A stretch of DNA of 64,000 nt from Bacillus sp. AFS088145 (GTDB lineage: Bacteria; Bacillota; Bacilli; Bacillales; Bacillaceae_G), in contig NZ_NUUX01000039.1 in assembly GCF_002564465.1 (NCBI RefSeq), positions 101,149 through 165,148 of the forward strand, written 5' to 3'. The position numbers and the translations under genes are program-made. A model generated the notes under the pieces. The model ran no database searches and was not told where the DNA came from. It saw only the letters and a program-made list of their open reading frames with translations. Below, piece by piece: positions 34,797 to 44,244 of the stretch. Each line of letters opens with the position of its first letter. The stretch's first letter is position 1.

Positions 34797-36221
34797 TTAA
34801 AGTTTAATAGAGACTAGTTTCAATTCAGTCATCTCTTGTATTGCATATTTTATGCCTTCTCTTCCATACCCACTTTCTTTTACGCCACCGTAAGGCATTA
34901 AATCTACTCTAAATGTAGGAACATCGTTTACTAGCACGCCACCTACATGTAATTTTTTAGTAGCATATAATGCTCTTTGTAAGTTGTTTGTATAGACACC
35001 AGCTTGTAATCCAAATCGACTATTGTTTACTTCATTTATTGCTTCATCAAACTGATCATATGAATTGATGACTACAACTGGACCAAAAATTTCCTTACAG
35101 GATACATCACTACTGTTCTTTACGTTTGTTAAAATAGTTGGTTTATAAAGACGATCATCTATTCTATCCCCACCAGTTACTAGATCGGCTCCATCTTTAA
35201 TAGATTGCTTTACCCATTCATCTATTCTAGCTACATCTTTTTTAGAAATCAGAGCACTAATATCTGTTTGAAGGTCTAATGGCGAACCTATATTTAATAA
35301 TTTAGTAGCATTTTTCATCTTCAATAAGAATTCATTATAAAGTGTATGGTGTACAAAAATTCTTTGTAATGAAATACATACTTGGCCGTTATAAATAAAG
35401 GCTCCCCAGACACAACGATTGATTAATTCATCAGTTAACTGGACTTCTTCATCGATGATCAACGCTGAGTTTGAACCTAGTTCTAAAGTTACTTTTTTTA
35501 ATCCTGCTTTGTTTTTTAATGAGATACCTACTTCAGGACTGCCGGTAAATGTAATTGCTTTAACTTCAGGATGTTTTACTAAAGCATCACCAATTTCGGA
35601 GCCCTTTCCAGTAATTAGGTTAAATGCACCTTTAGGTAAATCCGTTTTATCGATCATCTCAGCTAATGCAATCGCAGAGAGTGGAGTCTGACTAGCAGGT
35701 TTTAAAACAATTGTATTTCCTGCAGCAATTGCTGGACCAACTTTATGTGCTACTAAATTAAACGGGAAATTAAACGGTGTAATTGCACCAATTACACCAA
35801 CTGGCTCTCTGACTGTATAAGTGACTCGACCTTCACCACCTGCTACTGCATCTAACGGGATTGTTTCCCCGTATATTCTTTTTGCTTCTTCAGCAGCTAT
35901 TTTATAAGTTGCAATCGTTCGATCAATTTCACCTAAAGCAGCCTTTAGAGGTTTGGATGCCTCTAGTGCTAAAATCTCAGCTAGTTTTGAACGATTTTCT
36001 TTAAACTGTTCAACTAATTGCTCTATAATGACACTTCTTTCATATGAGCTGAGCTTTTCCATTTGAGTTTTCGCGTTATTAGCCGCTCTGATCGCTTCTT
36101 CCAAATTCTCTATCGTTGCGATTGGTATTTCGGCTAAAACTTCACCAGAATGAGGTGCAAAAAGATTTTCATGTTTAACCCCTTCTACCCAACTTCCATC
36201 TATATAAAATTGTTTTTTCAT
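34797..36221 (-). CDS. NAD(P)-dependent aldehyde dehydrogenase
   Basis: 474-residue ALDH. Catalytic Glu in 'KKVTLELGSNSALIID', catalytic Cys in 'FIYNGQVCISLQRIF', substrate/cofactor loop 'ITPFNFPFNLVAHKVGPAIAAGNTIVLKP'. In the operon it follows the GABA-type aminotransferase by 1 bp, so it probably oxidises that enzyme's semialdehyde product. The Cys context (NGQVCIS) is closer to lactaldehyde/NADP-GAPDH-like ALDHs than to classical GabD (GQTCVC), so I do not name it gabD. Start ATG follows GAGGTGA. Confidence 0.87.
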   Translation of the reverse strand: MKKQFYIDGSWVEGVKHENLFAPHSGEVLAEIPIATIENLEEAIRAANNAKTQMEKLSSYERSVIIEQLVEQFKENRSKLAEILALEASKPLKAALGEIDRTIATYKIAAEEAKRIYGETIPLDAVAGGEGRVTYTVREPVGVIGAITPFNFPFNLVAHKVGPAIAAGNTIVLKPASQTPLSAIALAEMIDKTDLPKGAFNLITGKGSEIGDALVKHPEVKAITFTGSPEVGISLKNKAGLKKVTLELGSNSALIIDEEVQLTDELINRCVWGAFIYNGQVCISLQRIFVHHTLYNEFLLKMKNATKLLNIGSPLDLQTDISALISKKDVARIDEWVKQSIKDGADLVTGGDRIDDRLYKPTILTNVKNSSDVSCKEIFGPVVVINSYDQFDEAINEVNNSRFGLQAGVYTNNLQRALYATKKLHVGGVLVNDVPTFRVDLMPYGGVKESGYGREGIKYAIQEMTELKLVSIKL

Positions 36222-36222
36222 T

Positions 36223-37587
36223 CTATTTCACCTCAGTTACAAGCTGACTAGCAACTTGATCTATTGATTGTTTTATAATATCCAGTCCTTCATCTAATTC
36301 TTCGTCAGAAATAATTAAAGGTGTTAAGAAACGAAGAATATTACTATGAACCCCTGCGCTAAGAATAATGACGCCATTTTCACATGATTTTTTTGTTAAT
36401 GCTGCAACAAACTCTTTTGCTGGTTGACCAGAAGTAGGATCTATAAATTCGATACCTACCATTGCTCCTAGTCCTCTAATGTCATATATAATTGGAAAAT
36501 CATTTTTCAATTGATCAAAAAATGATTTAATTTTTTCTCCAATCGATCTAGCTCGAATCCATAATTTTTCACTTTCAATTTTTCCAATCACCTCGAGCGC
36601 TGCAACACAACCTAAAGGACTTCCGCCATATGTTCCACCTAATTCACCGGGTGATGCCGCATCCATTATTTCAGTTCGACCTGTCACCGCACTAATTGGA
36701 ACACCCGCTGCGATTGATTTTGACATTGTGATTAAATCCGGTTCTATTTCAAAAATCGTTGATGCAAATAATTCGCCCGTTCTCCCAAATCCTGTTTGAA
36801 TTTCATCCGCTATAAACAAAATTCCATGTGACTTACAAATAGAATATACTTCTTTTACAAATTTCTTTGGAGGAACAATAAATCCTCCTTCTCCTTGTAC
36901 GGGCTCCATAATAACCGCAGCCACTTCTTCTGGTGATACATCTGTTAAAAGAAAATCCTTAAATTGAGAAATACAAAAATTAATATATTCTTCTTCAGAT
37001 AACTCTTTTGGTCTATTTGATAAATAAGGGAATTTAGCTTTATATGTAGCAGGAGCAAATGGTCCCATTTTATATTTATATGGTTTTACTTTACTTGTTA
37101 AAGACATTCCTAATAAAGTTCGCCCATGAAATCCTCGTGTAAACGAAATAATTCCGGATCGACCAGTGTACTTCCTTGCAATCTTAACAGCATTTTCAAC
37201 TGCTTCAGCACCGCTATTTAATAAAATAGTTTTTTTAGAAAAATCCCCAGGCGTTATTTCAGTTAATTTTTTAGCTAAATCAATATAAGACTTATACATT
37301 CCTACATGAAAACAAGAGTGGATTAATCGCTCTGATTGATTTTTAATCGCTTGTACAACATTCTTTGGAGTATGTCCTACATTTAACGTACCAATCGCTC
37401 CAGCAAAATCTAAAAATTTATTTCCATCAACATCCTCAACGATTGTACCGTTTGCTTTTTCTACAAAAACAGGTGTATTATTTCCAACTCCATTTGGAAC
37501 AAACTCATTACGTAATTCAATGAGTTCTCTCCCCTTTGGCCCTGGAACTCCAACTGAGACATTAACAAATTTTCGATTATTGCTCAT
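36223..37587 (-). CDS. gabT: 4-aminobutyrate-type class III aminotransferase
   Basis: 454-residue PLP aminotransferase. 'LNVGHTPKNVVQAIKNQ', 'ILLNSGAEAVENAVKIARKYTGRSGIISFTRGFHGRTLLGMSLTSK', 'LFIADEIQTGFGRTGELFA' and PLP Lys in 'DLITMSKSIAAGVPISAVTG' are GabT-like. It would move the amino group of GABA (or a similar omega-amino acid) to 2-oxoglutarate, giving succinic semialdehyde. The ATG at 37587 follows GGGAGAG; the next gene is the ALDH, 1 bp away. No GabR regulator is visible. Confidence 0.87.
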   Translation of the reverse strand: MSNNRKFVNVSVGVPGPKGRELIELRNEFVPNGVGNNTPVFVEKANGTIVEDVDGNKFLDFAGAIGTLNVGHTPKNVVQAIKNQSERLIHSCFHVGMYKSYIDLAKKLTEITPGDFSKKTILLNSGAEAVENAVKIARKYTGRSGIISFTRGFHGRTLLGMSLTSKVKPYKYKMGPFAPATYKAKFPYLSNRPKELSEEEYINFCISQFKDFLLTDVSPEEVAAVIMEPVQGEGGFIVPPKKFVKEVYSICKSHGILFIADEIQTGFGRTGELFASTIFEIEPDLITMSKSIAAGVPISAVTGRTEIMDAASPGELGGTYGGSPLGCVAALEVIGKIESEKLWIRARSIGEKIKSFFDQLKNDFPIIYDIRGLGAMVGIEFIDPTSGQPAKEFVAALTKKSCENGVIILSAGVHSNILRFLTPLIISDEELDEGLDIIKQSIDQVASQLVTEVK

Positions 37588-37731
37588 GCTAACTCTCCCT
37601 CTCATAATAATAATTTCATTTTCAATCTATGAATTTATTAAATTATTAGCTTCATTACTAATATACTCGCTTTCAAACTTTTAAGAATGAAATAAAACGA
37701 AGCCAAGAGCTTTTTCGATGGAAAGGGAAAA

Positions 37732-37749
37732 GCCACTCAGGCGAGCGGC
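37732..37749 (-). terminator. Possible terminator of the SNF2 gene
   Basis: Stem GCCaCTC/GAGcGGC with one mismatch and a 4-base loop; minus strand continues TTTTCCCTTT. Between SNF2 and the gabT promoter. Confidence 0.5.
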
Positions 37750-37756
37750 AATTATC

Positions 37757-40700
37757 TTAAAACATTAATAATTCACGAATGTCTTCTTCTGTTATATTAA
37801 ATGAAGGTTTTCCATTCGTTTCAATAATTTCTCCTATTAATTGTTTTTTCTTCTCTTGTAGTTCATTCATTTTATCTTCAATCGTACCTTTAGCGACTAG
37901 TTTGATCACTTGAACATCATTCATTTGACCGAAACGGTATGCTCGATCTGTTGCCTGGTTTTCAACCGCAGGATTCCACCAATTATCATAAAGAATAACT
38001 GTATCAGCTCCAGTTAAATTGAGTCCCACTCCACCTGCCTTTAATGAAATTAGAAAGAAGTTATGTTCACCAGCATTAAATCGATTACAGATAGATAGTC
38101 GTTCTTCAGACGGAGTTTGTCCATCTAGATAAAAAAATTGTTCTCCCATAATTGATAGTTCTCTACCGATTAAATCTAACATTTTTGTAAATTGAGAGAA
38201 TATCAATACTCTTCTACCGGCTATTTTTGATGCCTCAATTAGTTGAAATAGCTGTTCAAACTTAGCTGAACTGCCTTCATAACCATCTATAAATAAAGCT
38301 GGATGGCAACAAATTTGTCTTAAACGGGTTAAACCGGCTAAAATTTTTATATGGTTTTTGCCTAATGTAAATTTATCCACTGCTAAGTGCTTTAGTGTGT
38401 CGTGTCGTAGTTTTGCTAAATATGCTGCATATAATTTTTTTTGTTCTGGTAGCAATTCAACAGATTCCTTCAATTCGATTTTCTCTGGAAGTTCCTTAAG
38501 TACATCCTCTTTTAATCTTCTTAATAAGAAAGGTCGAACTCTTTTGGAGATGGTTTTCCTAGTCAAATTACTAAATTCCTTTAACCCGCCAAATAATTCT
38601 GGAAAAACTACATGATAAATTGCCCAAAGTTCTTCGAGTGAATTTTCAATTGGCGTACCTGTTAATGCAAATCGTTGATCAGCATTTAGCTTTTTAACAA
38701 CTTTAGCTGTTTGAGTAAAAGGATTTTTAAAATTCTGTGCTTCATCAAAAAATACTGTATGAAACTTTTGTTTCTCGTACCACTTTATATCATTTCTTAA
38801 CATCGAATAAGAGGTAATTAATACATCAATATTGACTAGTTCTTTTTGAATTTTCAATCTCTCATTTTTATTTCCATCAATGATAAGCGCTTGAATTTCC
38901 GGTACAAATTTGAATACTTCGCTTAACCAGTTATACGTTAATGCGGTAGGACAAACAATTAGAATTGGTGTATTAAATGAACGGATTTCGTTTAAAACGG
39001 ATTGTATATATGCAAGGCTTTGAATTGTTTTACCTAATCCCATATCATCCGCTAAAATTCCTCCAAATCCGAATTTAGCTAAATTCTTCATCCATTTATA
39101 CCCAAAAATTTGGTAGTCCCGTAACAGATTTTTCAAGGTTTTAGGTACGTCTTCTACTATTTCATTTGGATTTATTAAACTCTCATAAAAATGATGAAAA
39201 CGATCTTCAATTTTAAATAAACTAGTTTCTTCCGCAGAATCTAATAAATATAGACCATTTTTTATCGGTAAGTTTAATACACTTTCATAATCAAACTCTT
39301 GCTCAGGTACTGCATTTAAAAATCGCCTTATCTCTTGTAATTCTCTCGTTTCAAGCGAGTACAAAGTACCGTCATGTAACCGATAATATTTCCGTTTCTC
39401 TTTTAGAGCTAATAATACTTCTTTGATTTGTTTCTCAGGAATGTCTAATTCAAATTTAAATTCCAACCAATTCGTTCGTTCTCTTTTTAAATTAACCCGT
39501 ATTTGAGGCTTCTTATTTTCTTTAAAAATTCTATTTCGAACTGCAGTTGTTGCATAAATTTCAGTTAGTTTTTCAAGTTTCGGTACAATATTTCTTAAAA
39601 ACTCGTATTCAAGTTCCTCATTTTGTAAGAAATAGCCACCTTCAGTTTTTGAAAATGAACTATCTTCCATTAATTGTAATATTTCTAATTCTTTTTCTTC
39701 ATCTCTAATTAACGTTTTACTAAGTTGAATTTCTCTTTTATCTAGCGGATTAATCACGATACGATCATAATGAAATTCAAGCCCAGCAAGTAATTTATTT
39801 TTTATACGATCTAAATATAGCTTTGCTCTTAACGGAATTTCAGAATATTGGTTTGATAATGAAGAAGGTATTTGCACCTTCCCAAGCTTTAAAAGACCTG
39901 GAATTACTTTCTCAACGTAAAGATGGATTTGGTCTGTTGGAATATTTATTTTTTCATGTGCTGTGTTTTTAAATATTTGTTTTAACTCAACAAGTCGATT
40001 AAATTCCTCTACATTAAGATTATATATTCTTCCACGATATAAGACTGTTGAATAAGCTTCCATTATCGTTAATTGCTCAATTCCTTTTACAGTTAAAAAG
40101 TATTGATCACTTAAATGCTCTATTTCAAAATCCAATGGTAATTTATCTTCGGTAAATGAAATTCCATTAAATGGTATTCCATTTTCAAGTATTTTGACGT
40201 TTTCTGTAACCGTTAATAAATTGATGAATTGGTTCCAAATTGTCGGAGAAATGAATATGTATTCATTTTTCTTAGTCAAATGATCATTAAACATTTTTTC
40301 ATCATCTAACAGCTTTATTAAAAGTTCCCAAATTCGATTAACTTCATTTTGTACACAATGTAAATTAGGGTCAAAAATAATATCATCCGAAATTTTACTT
40401 GCTTTACCCTCATTAACATCCTTTAAAAAATTTCGTAGATTTTCTACTTTCATTTTTCCAAATGTCATCGCAATTCCAAGGATTTTATAGCCTTCACTCA
40501 ATTCAACGACTTCGCAAATAAACTCAAAATCAATTATTTGCCGATCGTCAAAATGCTTTAATTGTCCGCTTTTACGAAACGTTTTATCATGAAAAAGTTC
40601 TAAAATACCATTCGATCTATCGGAGTTTTCCATAAAAACATCAATTTCTGAAGGATTTCCCTCGTTTTTCTGACGTTCAAAAATCGAAATTAAAACTGCA

Positions 40701-40948
40701 GCTATATGTTGACAATCTGTTTTAATTGAAGCTAGTTTAGGACATGTGCACTTACTATAAAAATCCCCATTTCCTTCTTTTATTACATGAACGGTAAAAT
40801 CTTCATTTCCTATAACTGTTGCGGTACAAGAATCTTCATTAACTTTTTCGATTTGTACTTTATTTGCGCGATAAAAAGAGTCACCCCTTTTGAAGGAGAC
40901 TGTACCGCAGCGTTCTTTTATGATTTTATGATTCAATTTTATCTTCAA
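37757..40948 (-). CDS. SWIM-domain SNF2/RapA-type helicase
   Basis: 1063-residue Swi2/Snf2 ATPase. Residues about 50-90 hold a SWIM zinc finger ('YSKCTCPKLASIKTDCQHIAAVL', CxC...CxH). After a long middle region come Walker A 'LADDMGLGKTIQSL', 'VFFDEAQNFKNPFTQTAK' (DEAQ) and 'ALTGTPIENSLEELWAIY'; then the C-terminal lobe 'RVLIFSQFTKMLDLIGREL' and 'LISLKAGGVGLNLTGADTVILYDNWWNPAVENQATDRAYRFGQ'. Similar to B. subtilis YwqA. Probably a DNA translocase that remodels protein-DNA complexes. TTG start at 40948 seven bases after AAGGAG. Confidence 0.9.
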   Translation of the reverse strand: MKIKLNHKIIKERCGTVSFKRGDSFYRANKVQIEKVNEDSCTATVIGNEDFTVHVIKEGNGDFYSKCTCPKLASIKTDCQHIAAVLISIFERQKNEGNPSEIDVFMENSDRSNGILELFHDKTFRKSGQLKHFDDRQIIDFEFICEVVELSEGYKILGIAMTFGKMKVENLRNFLKDVNEGKASKISDDIIFDPNLHCVQNEVNRIWELLIKLLDDEKMFNDHLTKKNEYIFISPTIWNQFINLLTVTENVKILENGIPFNGISFTEDKLPLDFEIEHLSDQYFLTVKGIEQLTIMEAYSTVLYRGRIYNLNVEEFNRLVELKQIFKNTAHEKINIPTDQIHLYVEKVIPGLLKLGKVQIPSSLSNQYSEIPLRAKLYLDRIKNKLLAGLEFHYDRIVINPLDKREIQLSKTLIRDEEKELEILQLMEDSSFSKTEGGYFLQNEELEYEFLRNIVPKLEKLTEIYATTAVRNRIFKENKKPQIRVNLKRERTNWLEFKFELDIPEKQIKEVLLALKEKRKYYRLHDGTLYSLETRELQEIRRFLNAVPEQEFDYESVLNLPIKNGLYLLDSAEETSLFKIEDRFHHFYESLINPNEIVEDVPKTLKNLLRDYQIFGYKWMKNLAKFGFGGILADDMGLGKTIQSLAYIQSVLNEIRSFNTPILIVCPTALTYNWLSEVFKFVPEIQALIIDGNKNERLKIQKELVNIDVLITSYSMLRNDIKWYEKQKFHTVFFDEAQNFKNPFTQTAKVVKKLNADQRFALTGTPIENSLEELWAIYHVVFPELFGGLKEFSNLTRKTISKRVRPFLLRRLKEDVLKELPEKIELKESVELLPEQKKLYAAYLAKLRHDTLKHLAVDKFTLGKNHIKILAGLTRLRQICCHPALFIDGYEGSSAKFEQLFQLIEASKIAGRRVLIFSQFTKMLDLIGRELSIMGEQFFYLDGQTPSEERLSICNRFNAGEHNFFLISLKAGGVGLNLTGADTVILYDNWWNPAVENQATDRAYRFGQMNDVQVIKLVAKGTIEDKMNELQEKKKQLIGEIIETNGKPSFNITEEDIRELLMF

Positions 40949-41048
40949 TTAACTGCTCCTTCCAAAATAAATAAAACGAATATAACTATCTTACCATTAT
41001 TATTTATTTATCTAAAATATTGCTTCAAATCTTCTTATAAAAATAGAA

Positions 41049-41076
41049 AAAAAGAAGCCATTGTTGACTTCTTTTT
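41049..41076 (-). terminator. Terminator of liaFSR
   Basis: 9-bp stem AAAAAGAAG/CTTCTTTTT around a 10-base loop; T-run on the minus strand. Confidence 0.7.
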
Positions 41077-41086
41077 GTAAATAAAT

Positions 41087-41725
41087 CTATTTTTGTTCAA
41101 CAATTCCATGTCTAAAAGCATAAATTACTGCCTGAGTTCGATCGACCACTTCTAATTTCGTTAAAATATTACTTACATGCGTTTTTACCGTTTTTAATGA
41201 AACAAACAAAGTATCGGCGATTTCTTGATTTGACTTACCTTCAGTCATTAAATGAAGTACTTCTTGTTCTCTAGCCGTTAAATCATCATGTAATTCCCGT
41301 TGGGTAGATTTTCTCATTCTATTCATCATTTTCCCAGTAACAACTGGTTCTAAAACTGATCCACCTTTATGTGTCGTTCGTATTGCATTTGCAATATCAC
41401 TAGCTCTAGATGTTTTTAACATATAACTAATTGCACCAGCATCAATGGCAGGATAAACATTTTCATCATCAATAAAACTTGTAACAATGATGATTTTTGC
41501 TTCTGGCCATTTTGAAATTATTTGTTTCGTCGCTTCAATTCCATCCATAACTTCCATAATTAAGTCCATTAATACAATATCAGGACGTTTTTCTAATACA
41601 AGTTCTACGCCTTCTTTTCCATTACTTGCTTGACCAACCACTTCAATATCAGATTGAGTACTTAAATATGTAGAAACACCCATTCTTACCATCTCATGAT
41701 CATCAACTAACACGACTTTGATCAA
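41087..41725 (-). CDS. liaR: LiaR, NarL-family response regulator
   Basis: 212-residue regulator. Receiver domain '[20 protein letters not shown]' with phospho-Asp in '[18 protein letters not shown]', and LuxR/NarL-type HTH '[43 protein letters not shown]'. LiaR activates the cell-envelope stress response to lipid II-binding antibiotics. Start: TTG at 41725 with GAGGTGG five bases upstream, giving the length of B. subtilis LiaR; the GTG at 41734 would sit on the ribosome site. Third gene of liaFSR. Confidence 0.92.
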   Translation of the reverse strand: MIKVVLVDDHEMVRMGVSTYLSTQSDIEVVGQASNGKEGVELVLEKRPDIVLMDLIMEVMDGIEATKQIISKWPEAKIIIVTSFIDDENVYPAIDAGAISYMLKTSRASDIANAIRTTHKGGSVLEPVVTGKMMNRMRKSTQRELHDDLTAREQEVLHLMTEGKSNQEIADTLFVSLKTVKTHVSNILTKLEVVDRTQAVIYAFRHGIVEQK

Positions 41726-41736
41726 ATTTCCCACCT

Positions 41737-42753
41737 CTATTCAATTACTGGAACTTTTACTTCAATCTGGGTCCCTCTTTTTGGTATACTTACTATTTTT
41801 GCCGTTCCACCAATTTCAGAAGAACGTTCACTAATTGATTGCAATCCATACGAACCAGTTTTTCGGTTCTCGGTATCAAACCCAATTCCATCATCAATCA
41901 TTCGAACTAATACAAAATCTTCAATTTTTCTAATTCGTATTTCAAAAGTTTTTGCATTTGCATGCCTTAAAGTATTCGATAATGCTTCTTGAATAATCCT
42001 AAATAAATGATCCTCTACACCTTTTGAGAGTGAAATATCATCGATTTTCCATTTTAATTGAAGAGCTTGACGATTTGTTAATTCAGTTAGAAGCTTTTCT
42101 ACGCCTTCTTTTAAGCTTTTACCTTCTAACTGAACTGGTCTTAAATGTAATAAAAGTGCACGCATTTCTGATTGAGCATTAATCGCCATTTTTTCAATAT
42201 ATTGTAATTGTTCTTTAAATGTAGTTTCACCAAGTTCATTGATCGCAGAAATCATCATCGAAATCGCAAATAATTGTTGGCTAACTGAGTCATGTAATTC
42301 CCTCGCTAGTCTATGTCGCTCTTTTGTTACGACATCTTCAATTGTCTGAGATTCAATTAATTTCTTTTCATCTACTAATTTTTGAACAGTCTTCCTTGAA
42401 TCTTCAATTTGTTTAGATATTTTTTGAAGTTTTAATTCGATTTCGTTATCAATTGACCGAATTGAATGCTCTGATTCTTTATGATAAATTCCATTTTCTG
42501 CCTTTGCTATACCTTCTAATAATGCTTTTTCATTATGACGAATCGTGCTCAAAACAGCTGTACTATAAACAATTGATATGATCATGATTGCTACAAATAA
42601 TATTAATAATAAAGAAAAATTTCCAATTTTATACAAAAGTAATTTATCAAGAAAAGTATGATCAATGAAATAATAAACAACGCCACAGATTAAAATACTT
42701 GATGTAAATGCAGCCAGACAGATTGATAAAAAGATACCTTTGTCAATTTTCAT
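41737..42753 (-). CDS. liaS: LiaS, sensor histidine kinase
   Basis: 338-residue kinase with two N-terminal membrane segments (about 9-30 and 44-66), a HAMP-like/coiled-coil linker, then the HisKA_3 box '[21 protein letters not shown]' (phospho-His in ELHDSV) and an HATPase domain ('[19 protein letters not shown]', 'DDGIGFD', '[17 protein letters not shown]'). This is an intramembrane-sensing LiaS with a very short external loop. The start ATG overlaps liaF's stop (ATGA). Confidence 0.92.
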   Translation of the reverse strand: MKIDKGIFLSICLAAFTSSILICGVVYYFIDHTFLDKLLLYKIGNFSLLLILFVAIMIISIVYSTAVLSTIRHNEKALLEGIAKAENGIYHKESEHSIRSIDNEIELKLQKISKQIEDSRKTVQKLVDEKKLIESQTIEDVVTKERHRLARELHDSVSQQLFAISMMISAINELGETTFKEQLQYIEKMAINAQSEMRALLLHLRPVQLEGKSLKEGVEKLLTELTNRQALQLKWKIDDISLSKGVEDHLFRIIQEALSNTLRHANAKTFEIRIRKIEDFVLVRMIDDGIGFDTENRKTGSYGLQSISERSSEIGGTAKIVSIPKRGTQIEVKVPVIE

Positions 42754-43487
42754 TTATTTGTCACCTCAATATTTCCGATCGCTAAAGAAGTGACAATTTT
42801 TAACTTTCTTGAAGCTTCTTTATAATCATTAGAAGTGAACTTACAATTCTTGTTAAATCCGTTCAATTTATTTTTAAGGATATTAATTTTCCCTAATAAA
42901 GTAGAATGCTGAATAGAGACTTCTAAATCATATGGCACATACAAAGTAATATTACCGATGATTCCATTTAATACCAGCACTGTCTCTCCTTCAGGAATAA
43001 ATGACTCCGAAAGATCGATTATGACATCTCCAATCCCAAAATAATAATCTACATCATCTAATTCAAATGAATCATTTTTTAGATGGATATTTGTGAAAAA
43101 TCGATTTGAAATGAGAGAATTTGTTTCAAAGATTCCTGTATTCGTTGTTTCAACTATGTTTGGAACTATGACCTTTGCGTTAAATTTAGAATTAACGAAT
43201 ATTAAATATCCAACATAAATCACAATAAAGGATAATACCCCTAAGATGGATTTCAATTGAAATACATTACTGATAAATAAAATGATTCCTCCGAAAAACG
43301 CGATATTCGCAGATGTAGAAGGGTAAACTTTACGTTTTTTTGCCCCATACTGAAATAAATAAATACCTACCCCAGCTGCGATTATTGCAAAAGGATTTAA
43401 AAATAGATCAAATAATAATCCTATGCCTGCAATTATGAATAATAATCCAGTTAATTCATTGCTAGACAATCGTCTAAATCGCTTCAT
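42750..43487 (-). CDS. liaF: LiaF, inhibitor of LiaRS signalling
   Basis: 245-residue membrane protein: four hydrophobic segments in the first 110 residues ('LTGLLFIIAGIGLLFDLFLNPFAIIAAGVGIYLF', and another pair at 60-100) and a C-terminal LiaF/DUF2154 beta-domain ('FELDDVDYYFGIGDVIIDLSESFIPEGETVLVLNGIIGNITLYVPYDLEVSIQHSTLLGKINIL'). LiaF keeps the kinase off without stress. First gene of the operon; ATG at 43487 after GGAGAG. No liaI/liaH genes are found in the window. Confidence 0.9.
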   Translation of the reverse strand: MKRFRRLSSNELTGLLFIIAGIGLLFDLFLNPFAIIAAGVGIYLFQYGAKKRKVYPSTSANIAFFGGIILFISNVFQLKSILGVLSFIVIYVGYLIFVNSKFNAKVIVPNIVETTNTGIFETNSLISNRFFTNIHLKNDSFELDDVDYYFGIGDVIIDLSESFIPEGETVLVLNGIIGNITLYVPYDLEVSIQHSTLLGKINILKNKLNGFNKNCKFTSNDYKEASRKLKIVTSLAIGNIEVTNK

Positions 43488-43644
43488 ATAGCTCTCCTCT
43501 ATTCACTAAACTAGCTTGTTAATAGCAATCGAAAGCTTTTGTTATTAACTATTCTACTATGTAGTTTATCTATTTTTTGCTCGTTTTGATACAAACTTAA
43601 GTATTGTCTTATCTCGGTCTTAAGACTGAGATTTTTTTGAGGAA

Positions 43645-44210
43645 TTATGTAAGTACCCTTGGACTCATTATGAGTAAGGTAAACTCGGATTTTTGCCTCT
43701 TTACATACTCATGAACCTTTTATGAGGCACTAAATCTCGGATTTTTGCCTTTGTACTTCCTCATGAACCCCTTATGAGGCACTATATCCCGTTTTTTTGC
43801 CTTTGTACTTCCTCATGAACCCCTTATGAGGCACTAAATCCCGGATTTTTGCCTTTGTACTTCCTCATGAACCCCTTATGAGGCACTAAATCCCGGTTTC
43901 TTGCCTTTGTACTTCCTCATGAACCTTTTATGAGGCACTAAATCGCGGATTTTTGCCTTTGTACTTCCTCATGAACCCCTTATGAGGCACTAAATAGCGG
44001 ATTTTTGCTTTTGTACTTCCTCATGAACCTTTTATGAGGCACTAAATCCCGGTTTCTTGCCTTTCTACTTACTCATGAACCTTTTATGAGGCACTAAATC
44101 TCGGATTTTTGCCTTTGTACTTACCCATGAACCCCTTATAAGTCACTAACTCGTACATTCATGCATTTTTACTTACTCATGAACAACCCCATAAAAGTCA
44201 CTAAAATCTC
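43645..44210. repeat. Tandem array of 52-bp repeats with hairpins and mini-ORFs
   Basis: The motif TCATGAAC recurs at 43709, 43761, 43813, 43865, 43917, 43969 and 44021, 44073, with diverged copies near 44125 and 44177, all spaced exactly 52 bp. A still weaker copy precedes them around 43657. Central units are nearly identical; the ends are degenerate. Each unit has an inverted repeat CCTCAT-9 bases-ATGAGG. On the minus strand, most units read stop (TAA), GGGG/AAGG, TTC, ATG and 14 codons, giving MRKYKGKNPGFSAS-like peptides; two units have internal stops. The array lies between rsgA's terminator and the liaF promoter. Confidence 0.9.
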
Positions 44211-44219
44211 AAAAGAAAA

Positions 44220-44241
44220 AGAAGAGTATAAATACTCTTCT
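44220..44241 (-). terminator. Terminator of rsgA
   Basis: 10-bp perfect stem AGAAGAGTAT/ATACTCTTCT with a 2-base loop; minus strand continues TTTTTCTTTT. Confidence 0.75.
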
Positions 44242-44244
44242 CCC

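Noticed and set aside
36300..37587. Ornithine or acetylornithine aminotransferase
   Set aside because: The overall length and neighbouring ALDH fit GabT; no arginine genes nearby.
43645..44210. CRISPR array
   Set aside because: The units abut directly with a constant 52-bp period and no unique spacers; no cas genes are near.
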